DNA of 64,000 nucleotides from Myxocyprinus asiaticus (lineage: Eukaryota > Chordata > Actinopteri > Cypriniformes > Catostomidae). The position numbers were made by a program, and so were the translations under genes. Below are positions 22,792 to 34,553 of the stretch, piece after piece. Each line of letters starts with the position of its first letter. Position 1 is the stretch's first letter. The notes under the pieces were generated by a model, which ran no database searches, was not told where the DNA came from, and worked only from the letters and a program-made list of their open reading frames with translations. The stretch is from contig NC_059363.1 in the NCBI RefSeq assembly GCF_019703515.2, forward strand, positions 2,512,817 to 2,576,816. Direction: 5' to 3'.

Positions 22792-24019
22792 GCTGGTTGG
22801 CTGGCTGGCTGGCTGGAGCAGCTTTTTCATCTTTTTCACCTGTTCAGGCTGGTCTAGTTTTAGGCATGTTTTGGTCACTTCCCTGGTGAACAAAATACAT
22901 TTTAAGAAAGCCTAAGCTTGTTTTCTGGTCTTAGGTTGATTGAGCTGGTTTAAGCTAGACTTCCAGCCTAGCCAAGCTGATCTTAAGATGGTTTAGCTGG
23001 TCAACAAGCTGGTTTCCTAACCTGACCAGCTAAAAAAGTGCCCAAAACCCTTCTAAGAATAGCTTAAACCTGCCTACGCTGGTTTTAACTGTTATTTTCA
23101 AAAGGTTGTGAATGTCCGGTCATGTGTGGAGACCAGCTATACCAATTTAAACCAGCACCTAGGCTGGTTTAAACTAGACCAGGAGGTTTGCTACTCTTAA
23201 CTGGCCACTAGGCCGGTTACTACTGGTCAGGATGTTCTAGTTTGATGGTTTTAGATGGGTTTTGGAGTGCCCAAAACCCCTCTAAAACCAGCCAGCACCC
23301 CTGGCTTAGGCTGGTTTAAGCTGTTCTTTACAGCAGGGTTGTCAGCTGGTCAGGCTGAAAGATCAGCTCAACCAACTAAAAAGTAGCTAAGACCAGCACC
23401 TTGGCTGGTTTAATCCAGACTGGCCTAAGGTGGTTTGCTAGTCTTTGTTGGCTGGTAAGGCTAGTCTGATTAGATGGCTATAGAGGAGTAGTTGGGCACC
23501 AAAAAAAAAAAAAAAAAAGCTAGCCAGATTTCTTGCTGGTCTTAGCTGGTTTTAGCTTGTCGGCAAGCTAACCAGCCAAGTCTGGTTTTAACTGTTTTTT
23601 TCTCTCTGTAGCAGTGTTGTTAGCTTACCACCAGGCTGGTTTCCACTGATCAGGCTGGTTTAATTTGTTGGTTTTAGAGAGGCTTTGTGCACTTGCCAAA
23701 TGGTCAGGCTGGGAAACCAGCTAAAACAACTAAGACCAGCAAAGCCCTTGAGGCTGGTTTAAGAGGGTCTTTTCAGCATTGAAATGGCAGCAGTTGAGGC
23801 TAACCATTTATCAGTTTAATCGAAAATATCAACAGTATTTCCAATTGAGAGAGAGTTCAAGACAAATGTTGTTTTTGTGTATTGACATGAAGTTAGCAAC
23901 ACTTCAAATACATGTCACAGCTAACAACAAGGTTAATTTAGCTAAACAGATTACATCTGTGAGTGCTATGTTTGTTGACGTTAGCCTTTACAAAATCACT
24001 GTCATGCGCTGGCATTAGA
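22792..24019. repeat. GCTGGTTT/AAACCAGC dispersed-tandem repeat, diverged part
   Basis: Dense GGCTGGTTTAA, CCAGCTAAA and ACCAGCC words on both strands, continuing the family that becomes regularly tandem after 24540. It contains an A run at 23503-23518. From about 23760 it fades into unique sequence. Confidence 0.8.
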
Positions 24020-24470
24020 ATGTGACGTTTTCTTACGCTTCACCAGCGAACGCCCACGTGAGGCGTCTACAACATGTCTTGATGTGGGCCCATGGCCGTG
24101 GTTTCTTGTCAAATCAAAGTGATGTCTCTTCCTTTGATGCTAAGAACTCAGTAATTAGCGTGTGTCTCGGGATTAGCCACTTCCAGAGGCCTTTTAGATT
24201 TATAACTCATTGGTCACTCTCGAGTTCGAGTATACTTGTTAAATCAATTTCCTTTCAGCCCTCCATTGTGGCCGCAGTCATCAAATCAAATTAGATTGTG
24301 TTGCTGCTGACAGAGCTGTAAATGAAGACTTTAGAAGAAAAGTGCAAATTATCCTAGTTGTAACCAAGGAGCTCTAATATACCTGGAGAGAGCTTTGTTA
24401 GCTTTGCCATTCATCTAAAAATGGCAGAACAAATAATGTTTTTCAAAACAATTTTTGGAGGGGTCTTTGT
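24020..24470. promoter_or_regulatory. candidate conserved non-coding element with paired TCF/LEF words
   Basis: A non-repetitive island between two blocks of GCTGG repeats. It contains ATCAAAG (24113-24119) and its reverse complement CTTTGAT (24132-24138), separated by 12 bp, then TAATTAG (24152-24158) and GGATTAG (24170-24176). The first pair matches TCF/LEF sites, the latter homeodomain cores. Enhancer function is an inference. Confidence 0.35.
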
Positions 24471-24539
24471 GCAAACTAACCTAACATCACTCTACTGTAA
24501 GAAAAAACAAACCAACAAAAAAAAAAAACAGCAAAAACC

Positions 24540-26295
24540 TAAGCATGTTGGCTGTTCTTAGACGATTTAAGATGATTTTAGTTGATTTAAACTGGTCTCC
24601 CAGCTAAAAAAGTCCTTAAAACCAGCCAAAAGACTAGCTAACCAGCTTGGGCTGGTTCTTTTTTTTTTTTTGTATAAGGGTTTGTCAGCTTGTCAGCAGT
24701 TTTAACCAGTTAAGACCAGCAAACCACCTTTGGCTGTTTGAAGATAGACCAGCCAAATGTGGTTTGCTGGTCTTAGCCAGCATCCAAGCCTGTTGCTACT
24801 GCTCAGACTGGTCTAGTCTGATGGTTTAGAGCTGGTCTTAGCTGATCTAGGAAGTCTCCCAGCCTGACCAGCTGAAGAGTGCTGAAAACCCCCTTAAACC
24901 AGCCAAAAGACCAGCTAACCAGCTTCGGAAGGTTTAAGCAGTTCTTTTGCGCTGGGTTTTCAGCTGTTTAGACTGGGAGTCCAGCTTAACCAATTTAAAC
25001 CAGTTAAGACCAGCACACCATCTTAGATTCGTTTAAGCTAGACCAGCCTAATGTGGTTTGCTGGTCTTAGCCGGCAACCAAGCCTGTTGCGACTAGTCAG
25101 ACTGGTCTAGTTTGATGGTTTTTAGAGCTGGTCTTAGCTGATCTAGCAAGTCTCCCAGCCTGACCAGCCGAAAAGTGCTTAAACCCCCCTAAAAACAGCC
25201 AAAAGACCAGCGTAACAAATTGGGCTTTATTAAGCAGTTCTTTTCAGCAGGGTTGTCAACTGTTTAGACTGGGAGTCCAGCTTAACCATCATAAACCAGT
25301 TAACACCAGCACACCACCTTTGGCTGTTTTAAGATAGACCAGCCTAATGTGGTTTGTTGGTCTTTGCCTGCCACCAACCCAGTTACTATTTGTCAGACTG
25401 GTCTAGTGTGATGGTTTTAGAGCTGGTCTTAGCTGATCTAGCATGTCTCCCAGCTTCATCAGCTGAAAAGTGCTTAAACCCTCTAAAATCAGCCAAAGAC
25501 CAGCTAAATAGCCTGGGTTGGTTTAAGCAGTTCTTTTCAGCAGGGTTATCAGTTGTTTAGACTGGGAGTCCAGCTTAACCAACCTAAACCAGTTAAGACC
25601 AGCACACCACCCATAGCTTGTTTAAGTTAGACCAGCCTAATGTGGCTTGCTGGTCTTAGACAGCCACCAAGCCAGTTACTACTGGTCAGACTGCTCTAGT
25701 TTGATGGTTTTAGAGCTGGACTTAGCTGATATAGGAAGTCTCCCAGCCTGACCAGCTGAAAAGTGCTCAATCCTCCCTAAAACCAGCTAACCAGCTTCAG
25801 CTGGTTTCAGCAGGGTTGTCAGCTGGTCAGGCTGGGAGCCCAGCTAAACCAACTTAAACCAGTTAAGACCAGTACACCACCTTAGGCTGGTTTAAGATAG
25901 GCCGGACAACGAGCCAGTTACTTCTGGTCAGACTGGTCTAGTTTGATGATTTTAGAGCTGGTCTTAGCTGATCTAGCAAGTACTCAAAACCCATCAAAAC
26001 CAGCCAAACAACCATCTAACCAGCTCGGTCTAATTTAAGCCGTTCTTATCAGCAGGATTGTCAGTTGTTTAGACTGGGTATCCAACTTTACCAGCTTAAA
26101 CCAGTACAGACCAGCACACCACCCTAGGTTGGTCTTAGCCAGCCATGAAGCCAGTTACTACTGGTTAGACTGGTCTGGTTTGATGGTTTTAGAGCTGTTT
26201 GTAGCTAACCTAGCTAGTCTCCCAGCCTTACCAGCTGACCAGACTGGGAGACCACTTAGAACCAGCTAACTATCTTAGACTGGTTTTAAATGAAT
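24540..26295. repeat. about 295-bp GCTGG/CCAGC tandem repeat, five to six units
   Basis: The landmark CCAGTTAAGACCAGCA recurs near 24702, 24999, 25297, 25588, 25858 and 26098, giving spacings of about 297, 298, 291, 270 and 240 bp. Each unit has TAATGTGGTTTGCTGGTCTT, GACTGGTCTAGTTTGATGGT and CAGCAGGGTTGTCAGCTG. Units are also internally inverted (GGCTGGTTTAAG against CTTAAACCAGC). A shorter fragment lies at 45236-45312. Confidence 0.9.
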
Positions 26296-26510
26296 TAAGC
26301 CTTACATTTTGGGCTGTTCCTCACAAAAAATTATCGTATGACTTGAAATATATTGCATATAAAGTATGGTCTACTTTTATGGTGCGTCATTGTATAGCAA
26401 AAGCTGCTAAAGGTTCTTCTAAAATTCTCCTTTTGTGTTCCATGGAAGAAAGTCATACAGGATAGGAACGGCAATGTTTTTTCCCTTTTTCGGTTGAACT
26501 ATCTGTGTGA
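26296..26510. repeat. fragment of the TTTACTCACCCTCATG-family MITE
   Basis: GGGCTGTTCCTCACAAAAAA, TATGACTTGAAATATATTGC and CTCCTTTTGTGTTCCATGGA, then AAGAAAGTCATACAGG, match the internal half of the 17565-18150 copy. It abuts the end of the GCTGG repeat. Confidence 0.6.
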
Positions 26511-26554
26511 GATAGAAAAGAACAAAGAGAACTACAATAAGACTTTTTACAAGC

Positions 26555-27010
26555 AAAAACGAGTGCTCATTCAAGCCCTGCCAAACAAACAGGCCTTGTC
26601 GCCTTCAATCTCTGCAGTCATCGCGCAGCTCAAACTGCCAACGTGCAAATGAGTCCCAACGCGCACCTGCAGCTCGAAACATCTAGCAATTACGGCAACA
26701 TCTCGCCTAAATCCCCAAAGAAAAAAGCACTCACTGTGCCCTTCAGAAGCCTTTAACCTTTACCAGTGAACATAAACTAATTACATTCCTCATGCAGCGG
26801 AAGCCCTGGACCGGCTGTGAATGGGAATCGCCATTGACAACTTAATTAGCGTTTGCCGATGTGGAGCATGTAATTCCACTGGACTTGTTCTTGTGAATGG
26901 CCTCTCATTATCTCAGTGCTACGGTGAAGTACCCTGCTGAAAATGGCACTTGCTCGGATGGAAGTGGGGGCCGGGAATGGAGGGATCCGGGGGCCGACAT
27001 TCAGTTCTGT
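26555..27010. promoter_or_regulatory. candidate conserved non-coding element
   Basis: A compositionally complex, repeat-free block. Visible words include CTAATTAC (26777-26784), an adjoining TEAD-type CATTCC (26784-26789), and TTAATTAG (26842-26849) next to CCATTGAC. No protein domain in the frames. It resembles homeodomain-rich vertebrate enhancers; conservation must be tested. Confidence 0.35.
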
Positions 27011-27179
27011 ATATGTGGAGCATACTCTAAAATGTATCGCTTTTCAAGTCATGCGCTATTGCTATATGTCACGATACGTACAACAAGCCACATAAAAATC
27101 ATTTTGTAAAAATGTTGTTCAAGTAATGCGTTTCTATGAGACCAGGTTGTATATTCCTGTGAGTTGGGATTCATCGCCC

Positions 27180-27450
27180 ACCCCCTACTTCAGAAGACAC
27201 AATGAGGGCCATTGTTGAGTGTCACTTAGTGATAATTTTGGCCCGTCAAAACAGATTCTGTTTTAGCAGCGATGTGTTAATGGGCCCTCGCCTGGGTGTG
27301 AGAGTGTTCCAAAGCCACACACATCAGATGGGGGTCAAAGGTTAATGCGGACTCTCCAATTTGGGTGGCTGGGATTTGCGCAACCTTTCCACTGAGAGGG
27401 AAACCAGGGAGGGAAAAGTGACGGGCCTTAAAATGTGATATAATTAGTCA
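27180..27450. promoter_or_regulatory. candidate enhancer with SOX-dimer and DR1 nuclear-receptor words
   Basis: ACAATG (27199-27204) and CATTGT (27210-27215) form a perfect inverted pair with a 5-bp spacer, the layout bound by SOX8/9/10 dimers. GGGTCA-A-AGGTTA (27332-27344) is a DR1 half-site pair of the kind used by HNF4 or PPAR/RXR. The block is free of repeats. Binding is inferred from the words alone. Confidence 0.35.
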
Positions 27451-27699
27451 GACAGTTTCTGGGTCAGAATCTTCACTGGTGAAGACATACGAGACATACA
27501 GTTAGTGAATGGGTGCAGATGAGCCACCTGGACCACAGCGGGGTTTGGGGGGGTGGGGGGGGGAATACACCCAGTCATCAAGCCCAGCAGGTGGACGCTG
27601 GGACGGCCTGTGTGAGATGATGCCCTGCCAAGAGATTCAGTAGAATTCAGAACAGGAACTTGTTCCAAAACCGCATGACTTACTTTCTTCCGTGCAACA

Positions 27700-27850
27700 C
27701 AAGAGGAGATATTGGGCAGAATGTCAGCCTCAGTCACCGTTCACTTTCTTTGCATGTTGACTGAGGTTCTCACTCCCTAAGATTCTGCCTTTTTTTTTCT
27801 ACATTAGAAAAACATGATTCATTTTTGGGTGAACTGTCCCTTTAATATGG
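27700..27850. repeat. MITE end fragment (GTGAACTGTCCCTTTAA)
   Basis: CAGTCACCGTTCACTTTCTT, then GATTCATTTTTGGGTGAACT and GTCCCTTTAA: the right-hand end of the TTAA-flanked MITE family best seen at 32585-33234. Confidence 0.6.
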
Positions 27851-28023
27851 GATAGGAGAAAGTACTTAACAACATAAAATACTTAATATTTAACCTTTCA
27901 GACACCTAAGCATTAAGCATTGGTATTTTGTTCTCATCCTTGACAGTGTTTATAAGAAGCCACTGGTCACAAAAATGATTTAAGGCATATTTTGTTTGAG
28001 AGTGAATTTTGGAAAAACGTTTG

Positions 28024-28029
<6 letters not shown>

Positions 28030-28077
<48 letters not shown>
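28030..28077. repeat. (CA)n microsatellite
   Basis: About 24 CA units, preceded by GCGCGC. Confidence 0.97.
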
Positions 28078-28080
<3 letters not shown>

Positions 28081-28354
28081 TGTTTAGGGTTGCAAAATTT
28101 CACTGTTTTTACGATTAAGTGGAATTTTTAAATTCACGACAGAATAAAACACACAAAAGTATATGAAATGTCATTAATTACAAGCAGTAAAAATAAATTC
28201 ATGAACAGTTGAGAAATCTGACAATTTAAAACTGATTTTTCAGTCATGTTGGGAATTAAGAATTTTTTTTTTTTTATTATTGGTCAATTATTTGCTCGGA
28301 AAATAACTACATTTATTCCAATAGTGCACTCAAAAAAATAAAAAATAAAAATAA

Positions 28355-28388
<34 letters not shown>
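28355..28388. repeat. (AAT)n microsatellite
   Basis: About eleven AAT units after an A-rich stretch. Confidence 0.95.
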
Positions 28389-28609
28389 TTTGACTATTTT
28401 TTAAGATTTAAGCATTTAAATGTCATTACTAAATTCAATCAAATTGAATTGTTCAATGTTTAACAATTTAATTAAAACTGAAATATTTAGTTTTTTTTTA
28501 ATTTTATTTAAAGAGTGCTTAATTAAATATGATGGAATTTTGTTATGAAATTGCAATGCTTAAATCTTAAAATAATTTCTTTGTGTTAGCACTTGTCATC
28601 TACGTAGCT

Positions 28610-28970
28610 GTGACTTTTTTTGTTACTTCAGACAAATGTTGCAATTCTGCCATGCTGGGTCTCTAAGGCTTAAGTGCATGATATAAACTCAGGTCACCTT
28701 TTGTCTCCATTTATTTGGGTACACACCAGTTGAGGACCAGAATACATCCAGCAGTAAAGCATTAATCAGCAACTGAATGAAAGCGTGGCACATGATGTCA
28801 TTTATGTGTCAACCCATCATAATTAAAGAGAGATTAAACCAGGTTTGTGTTTAGACCTGTCTCGGTCTTTGAACTCGGAACCACTACGTCTAAACCTGCC
28901 AGCTTTGATCTTTGAAATATAGTCTCAAGGAGTGGAGATATTAATGAGATAAATGATAACTGTTAGAATA
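28610..28970. promoter_or_regulatory. candidate conserved non-coding element
   Basis: A repeat-free block with CAGGTCACC, AGCATTAATCAGC, CATAATTAAAG and CTTTGATCTTTGAAA (TCF/LEF-like CTTTGAT at 28913-28919). It sits between AT-rich simple repeats and old transposon debris. Regulatory role is inferred. Confidence 0.3.
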
Positions 28971-29014
28971 ATACATAATGACAGCATGTTTTTGTAAGTA
29001 TTTAATCTGATCTA

Positions 29015-30730
29015 AGAAAAATAGGTGTCAATTTCGAAACTTGTCAAGATCATGTCAGGGTCATATTTCACTCAAACTTAGAAGGAAATTTCCACTTCCA
29101 AATCTTCAGAATGATTTTATGGAGTTTGTGAAAGCATGAGTCATTTTTGAAAAACAAAGTCAATGAACTTCAGGCCTAAAAATGTTAGATTTGAAGAAGA
29201 AGAAGAAAAAACAAAAAAACATGCAGGGTTCAGTATATGCCCTTTTTTAATTAAAAGCTTTTATCCACAGTATTAAATTCAGATTATATTACTGGTGAAT
29301 GTTAAGGAAACTGTCATGAACATGCCAGGATTTTATCTCACCCAAAATTACAAGACAGAAACCTTAAATTATATAGAACGGAATGAACGAAAATGAAGTC
29401 TCTTTTAAGGATCATTAATTCATTAATTCATTAATTTTGCGAAGCACATTTTCCCTCCAAATGTTTTTTTTTCCTGCGAAATAATTCTCATTGGTGTTAT
29501 TGAGGAAAGTAAATTAAATCTCAAAGAAACTCTCCTTTCCAAATCTTCAGAAATCATTTTAAGGGGTTAAAATGCATGCAAGTCTTTTTCGAAAGAAAAA
29601 CAAAAAAATCAACGAATTTGTAAAATGTTTACAATTAATCTGCACAATTTAGACTCCCTGTAAACACAAATGTCAGCCATGATGCCAGCAATCTTGAAAA
29701 ATTACTTTGAATAAATGGGAATAAATGTATATTGTGTGAAAAGTTTGTGAAATACAACAATCCACATATTTTAAGTTGTCTTGGAAATTACTGTAATGTC
29801 AAAAAGCCCTAAATATATAAGAGAAAATTCAGTAAAAGGATTTTTTTTTTAAGCATCACTTTTACTATTGCTCATACTTTAGGTGAATAATTTAAACAAA
29901 CCCCTATTCTGGCTATTAAGCCTCAGTACATACAGCAACTCACGTATGACGGACCACAATGACACCTCAACCTCTTACAGAGATGAGAGGCTATTACTTT
30001 TCTAAATGATCAAACTTATTGTTTTTGCCTGGGAAAACCACAAAATAGGCAAAAATGAATTTATCAAATTTCATAAAAGCTTGGGGGTGGACACAATCAA
30101 TCACTAGCTGTACTGATTACCTGGAGCTCACCTGAAAGTGATCCTGGCGTATTTGTCCAAACCTTGCATACGCTGCGGGTCACGACCCTGGTTCAATTTG
30201 TTTGCACTACTCGTTATTGTCTAAGTTCAATGGACTGCTGTGGAGTGACATCAGAGTTCACTGTAACGAACACGGCATGAATATTTAAATGACATTCATT
30301 AGCTCGACAGCATCAGGCACAATGCTCGACTGGAAAAAAAATTAAAATACAATCATGGTGGACAAAAAAAAAAAATCTATAATCCTCTTTTACAAAGGTA
30401 AATGACTGAATATAGCGAGAACAATGGTGTCATATCCACAGACAGTGATGGCAGAGGTCAACTGGATATGGTTACAGTGGATCCTTTGGGACAGGAAATG
30501 AGATCTGTCATAGACCGGATGGCTTTCAAAAACGCAGTTCAGATATAAAGTCATGCACAGCATTTGCTTGAGGAAATTATACTGCCTTGATGAAGAAACA
30601 AAACAAAAACAAAATCTTGTTTAAAATTAAAAACCTTTATCCACACTATTGAATTATACGGGTGAATCTTACGAAACTTGTCAAGAACATGTCGGGGTCA
30701 TATTTCGCCTAAAATTAGAAGACAAAATTA
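29015..30730. repeat. dispersed repeat family (GAAACTTGTCAAGA.CATGTC), three fragments, plus unique sequence
   Basis: GAAACTTGTCAAGATCATGT with GGGTCATATTTC follows 29035; a diverged copy with GTTAAGGAAACTGTCATGAA is near 29300; GAAACTTGTCAAGAACATGT with GGGTCATATTTCGCC is near 30675. CCAAATCTTCAGAA.GATTTTA is shared by 29100 and 29540. The stretch 30080-30560 between them is unique and holds no recognised gene. Confidence 0.6.
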
Positions 30731-30731
30731 A

Positions 30732-31666
30732 AGGAATATTTTGGGTTCAATACAAGTTTAACTCAATCGACAGCATTTTTGGCATAATGTTGATTACCAC
30801 AAAAATTAATTTCGACTCATCCCTCCTTTTCTTTAAAAGAATAAATCTGGGTATCTCAGCGAGTATTGACACTGACTACCACCCGTGGAGTCACGACTTT
30901 GAATCCAGGGCGTGCTGAGTGACTCCAGCCAGGTCTCCTAAGCAACCAAATTGGCCCGGTTGCTAGGGAGGGTAGAGTCACATGGGGTAACCTCCTCGTG
31001 GTCGATATAATGTGGTTCTCACTCTCGGTGGGGCACGTGGTGAGTTGTGCGTGGATGCCGCGGAGAATAGCGTGGGCCTCCACACGCGCTGTCTCCACAG
31101 TAACACGTTCAATAAGCCACGTGATAAGATGTGCGTATTGACGGTCACAGACGCGGAGGCAACTGAGATTCATCCTCCGCCACCCGGATTTAGGCAAATC
31201 ACTACGCCACCACGAGGACTTAGAGCACATTGGGAATTGGGCATTCCAATTGGGGAGAAAATGGGAGAAAAATAAATAAATAAAATCTGGGTTACTGTAA
31301 GGCACTTACAATGGAAGTCAATGGGGCCAATTGTTGGAGGGTTTAAAGGCAGAAATGTGAAGCTTATAATTTTATAAAAGCTATAACTTTACACAGCAAA
31401 GGTTAGTAAGCAGTTTTATCGCTCTAAAATCATGTTTACACACATTTTGTTTATGTCTTGTGTCTAAACTTTTGAAACAGTGAGTATTTTAATGTTCAAA
31501 AATTGGCCCCATTCACTTCCATTGTAAGTGTCTCACTGGAACCTCGATTTTTGCTTTTTTTTTAAAGAAAAGGAGGGACGAGTCGAAATAAATTTTTGTG
31601 GTAATCAACATTATGCCACAAATGCTGTCGATTGAGCTTAACTTGTATTGAACCCGGAATATTCCT
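30732..31666. mobile_element. TTAA-flanked palindromic MITE, interrupted by a SINE
   Basis: The left end AGGAATATTTTGGGTTCAAT follows TTAA (30728-30731); the right end ATTGAACCCGGAATATTCCT precedes TTAA (31667-31670). Arms are long reverse complements (for example GCATAATGTTGATTACCACA against TGTGGTAATCAACATTATGC). TTAA target duplication is typical of piggyBac and Kolobok elements. A SINE lies inside the left arm, so without it the element is about 0.5 kb. Confidence 0.85.
30853..31282 (+). mobile_element. tRNA-derived SINE inserted in the MITE
   Basis: The tRNA-like head GTATCTCAGCGAGTATTGAC and B-box-like GACTTTGAATCCAGG are followed by the common SINE body and a GGGAATTGGGCATTCCAA tail. 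A 10-bp direct repeat AAATCTGGGT flanks it (30843-30852 and 31283-31292), a good target-site duplication; exact edges are uncertain by a few bases because the SINE itself begins with a GGGT-like sequence. Confidence 0.88.
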
Positions 31667-31672
31667 TTAAGG

Positions 31673-32580
31673 AATAATATTTTGCATAATGAAATGTAAA
31701 TAAATAAATAACATTTAGACATGCAGTGACTTATTTTTATAGAGACAATTAGGCATATTTCCCCTCTAAATTCTCATTGCTCTAATGCAAAATAGTTGTC
31801 ATTACTGTAATGTGATACTTGACTGTATATGTACAAAGAATACTCATTATTTAAATTATAAACTTTTTATACACCATGGTAGTATTTGTTGTACTGCCTT
31901 AAATTATGATGATTTTAATAACAAGCTGAAAGTTAACTGTATTACAGTAATTTATGCAGTAATTGATGTTTAAAAAAATGACTATTACAGTATATGAGAA
32001 TATAAGATTTACAAAACCACCTTAAAAGTAAAACATCCAGACATATAACAGTAATGAGAATTTGAAGAGGATTCATCCTAAAAACAGCCATCAATTTTAT
32101 GCAAAGTGAAACTTCTTTCTTTCTTACATTCTTTTAATTTTAGGCTGAAATGTGACGTTTTCATGAGATTCACCCGTGCAGTGAAAAGTATGCCGGCATA
32201 ATCACAGGCTTTATGACGTGATCAAATATGCACTAAAAACAAGATACAAATTTAACCATGTCATTGGAAGCGGAAGCTGGGATATAATCTGCTTACAATT
32301 TTGCCTAAACTATTACAAATGCAAATAATGAACTGCAGTGATATTTGACCAATCGCTGGTGATGTCATAAGAAAGGCTTTCCTAAAGGAAACCTTAAGAG
32401 ATGCAAAATCAGGACTACAGTAATAATTACATAGATATGTACAGTATACCTGACATCTTTTCTGCCATTTTAAAACATTCCCACTCAAAAAAGAAGTCTT
32501 TGGTTGAACTTGATTCAATCGCAGACAGTGGTCCCACATGTTTGAAATTAGTTTTCTTCACTTAAAATTACTATGTAATC
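31673..32580. other. no gene recognised
   Basis: AT-rich unique sequence. A GATTCACCCGTGCAGTG word near 32168 is related to the repeat family at 29015-30730. Confidence 0.5.
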
Positions 32581-32584
32581 TTAA

Positions 32585-33234
32585 AGGAATAGTTCACCCA
32601 AAAATGAAAATTCTCTCATTATTCACTTACCCTGATGCCATTCCAGATGTGTATGACTGTCTTTCTTCAGCAGAACAGAAATGAAGATTTTTAGAATAAG
32701 ATAGAGCTCAGTCAGGTCCTTATAATGCAAGTAAACGGGTGCCAGCCCTTTGACGGTCAAAAAGTCACATTTAGGCAGCACAAAAGTACTCCAGTTGATC
32801 AATGAATGTCTTCTGAAGCAAATCGATATTTAAAACGTTATTAACGTAGCTGTTGTGTGACGTAAGTGCGTCGGCGAGTTCACGCGAGAGTTCGGCCATT
32901 TCAAACAGCATCAGGGCCCTGGATGGAAGCGTTGCTTTAAAGATAAAAACATTTTAATTATCGACTTGTTTCTGACATAAATCTATCGATTCACTTCAGA
33001 CATTCATTGATCAACTGGAGTCGCGTGGAGTACTTTTATGCTGCCTAAATGTGACTTTTGGACCGTCAAAGTGCTGGCACCCGTTTACTTGCATTATAAG
33101 GACCTGACTGAGCTCTATCTTCTTCTAAATATCTTAATTTGTGTTCTGTTGAAGAAAGACAGTCATACACATCTGGGATGGCATTAGGGTAAGTGAATGA
33201 TGAGAGAATTTTCATTTTTGAGTGAACTATTCCT
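32585..33234. mobile_element. TTAA-flanked palindromic MITE, 650 bp, complete
   Basis: It begins AGGAATAGTTCACCCAAAAA after TTAA (32581-32584) and ends GAACTATTCCT before TTAA (33235-33238). The arms are about 280 bp each: GTGTATGACTGTCTTTCTTC pairs with GAAGAAAGACAGTCATACAC, and AGTCAGGTCCTTATAATGCA with TGCATTATAAGGACCTGACT. The centre (32860-32960) is non-palindromic. The ends share AGGAATA with the 30732 family. No coding capacity, so it must have been moved in trans. Confidence 0.9.
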
Positions 33235-34336
33235 TTAACTCAAATACTTTGTGTAGAGAGAACCTAACTGAATCGGGTAAACCCAACAAAATTAGGCATG
33301 TCAAAGTAACTTAAATGAATCTCTTTTATTTCTTTAGGTATTAGCTAGTGATGGTGAATGTTAGCATATTTAACACATCCTGGTGTAAAGCAGGACAGAG
33401 CTTGGCAACTCTGCAATGATTAGCACAGCAACTGCTCAAAGAAGAGAGCAATTACTATCTAACAAATTATGTACCTGTTCTAATCCTAAACTCAAACTCC
33501 ACTCTTTACCATGATAGTAACTGGACTGCCACTGGTCACTGTATGCTTTCATCATATGGAAACTAGCAATTTAGCTCCAATATATCTTCTTTTGAGTTCC
33601 ACGGAAGGAAGGAAGGAAGTCATCCGGGTTTGGAACGACAGGAGGGTGAGTGCATGATGACAGATTTGTTTCAAGTTTGGGTTAATATTCCTTTAAAATG
33701 CTCTTATATGGAGGGCAGACAATTTTTGCATGCAAAAATGTGTAAATTCTTCCCTCGGAGCATATACGTCTTAAACAAACAGTTTACATCACGGAAATGA
33801 TTCTTTGGGGTCATTTTGAGCACAGACTCATCAAACAGGAAGGGCTTACGCCCAGACAATAATTACCAGCTAAAAGTACTTCCTTGGAAAAGACATCAGC
33901 CGTGTTTAATATTTCCTCTTACAGGCAGCCACTGGTGAGGCTAGCTGCTCAGGCTGGTGGAGCACGGCCTACACAAACAGATCTTATCGCCACAGGCACG
34001 CAGTCTTTGATCACGACGTTGCGGCCGCTGTGGAACACATTTATACTAACCAGCAAGTTTCAGCCATTTTATTGGTCTAGCTCACTTTGTACGACCCAGA
34101 TCTTAGGGGGCTTCTCTTGTGGAGGAAGTGTTGTAGATGGTTGTGGTTACTCAAGCCACAATAAAGAAACTCAATAAATGTGTTACATGGAGATAGCTAA
34201 ACGTGACACACGTAATGTTCGCTTGCTGAAAACACAGTGTGGTTAAACATAGAGCTGCTCTTTGTCCTTCGTATTCTCTATGAAGATTTATAAACTTGTT
34301 TTTTTTACATTTCTTTTTGAAGAAAATTCAAGTGTG
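33235..34336. other. no gene recognised; one MITE-end fragment
   Basis: 33595-33705 carries GAAGTCATCCGGGTTTGGAA and AGGAGGGTGAGTGCATGATG, the inner part of the TTAA-MITE right end. 33880-34180 is unique and has a 97-codon frame without a recognisable domain. Confidence 0.5.
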
Positions 34337-34530
34337 CTGTCCAGAGCAAAAGTCGCCACCACAATTTCAGGGTGTTTAGGATTGTTGCTAGGGCAATGCT
34401 ATGTACTTTCTAAGGTTCAGAGTGTTTATAAGTACACTGCCATGTGGTTGCTAAGGTGTTCTAGGTGATTGCTAGGTGGTTACTTACTAGCCGAAGTCAA
34501 AAGTGCCCACCTCCAAGTCTCGATGATATT
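34337..34530 (+). repeat. dispersed GTTGCTAGG repeat
   Basis: GTCGCCACCACAATTTCAGG, TTGTTGCTAGGGCAATGCTA, GTGGTTGCTAAGGTGTTCTA, CGAAGTCAAAAGTGCCCA and GATGATATTCCAG: same family and order as 13018-13200. Confidence 0.65.
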
Positions 34531-34553
34531 CCAGAACCAGTTCAACCACTCTA

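Noticed and set aside
30856..31305. 149-codon minus-strand frame
   Set aside because: It lies within the SINE and has similar partners in other SINE copies (4593, 42092, 63178); the shared protein sequence reflects the repeat, not a gene.
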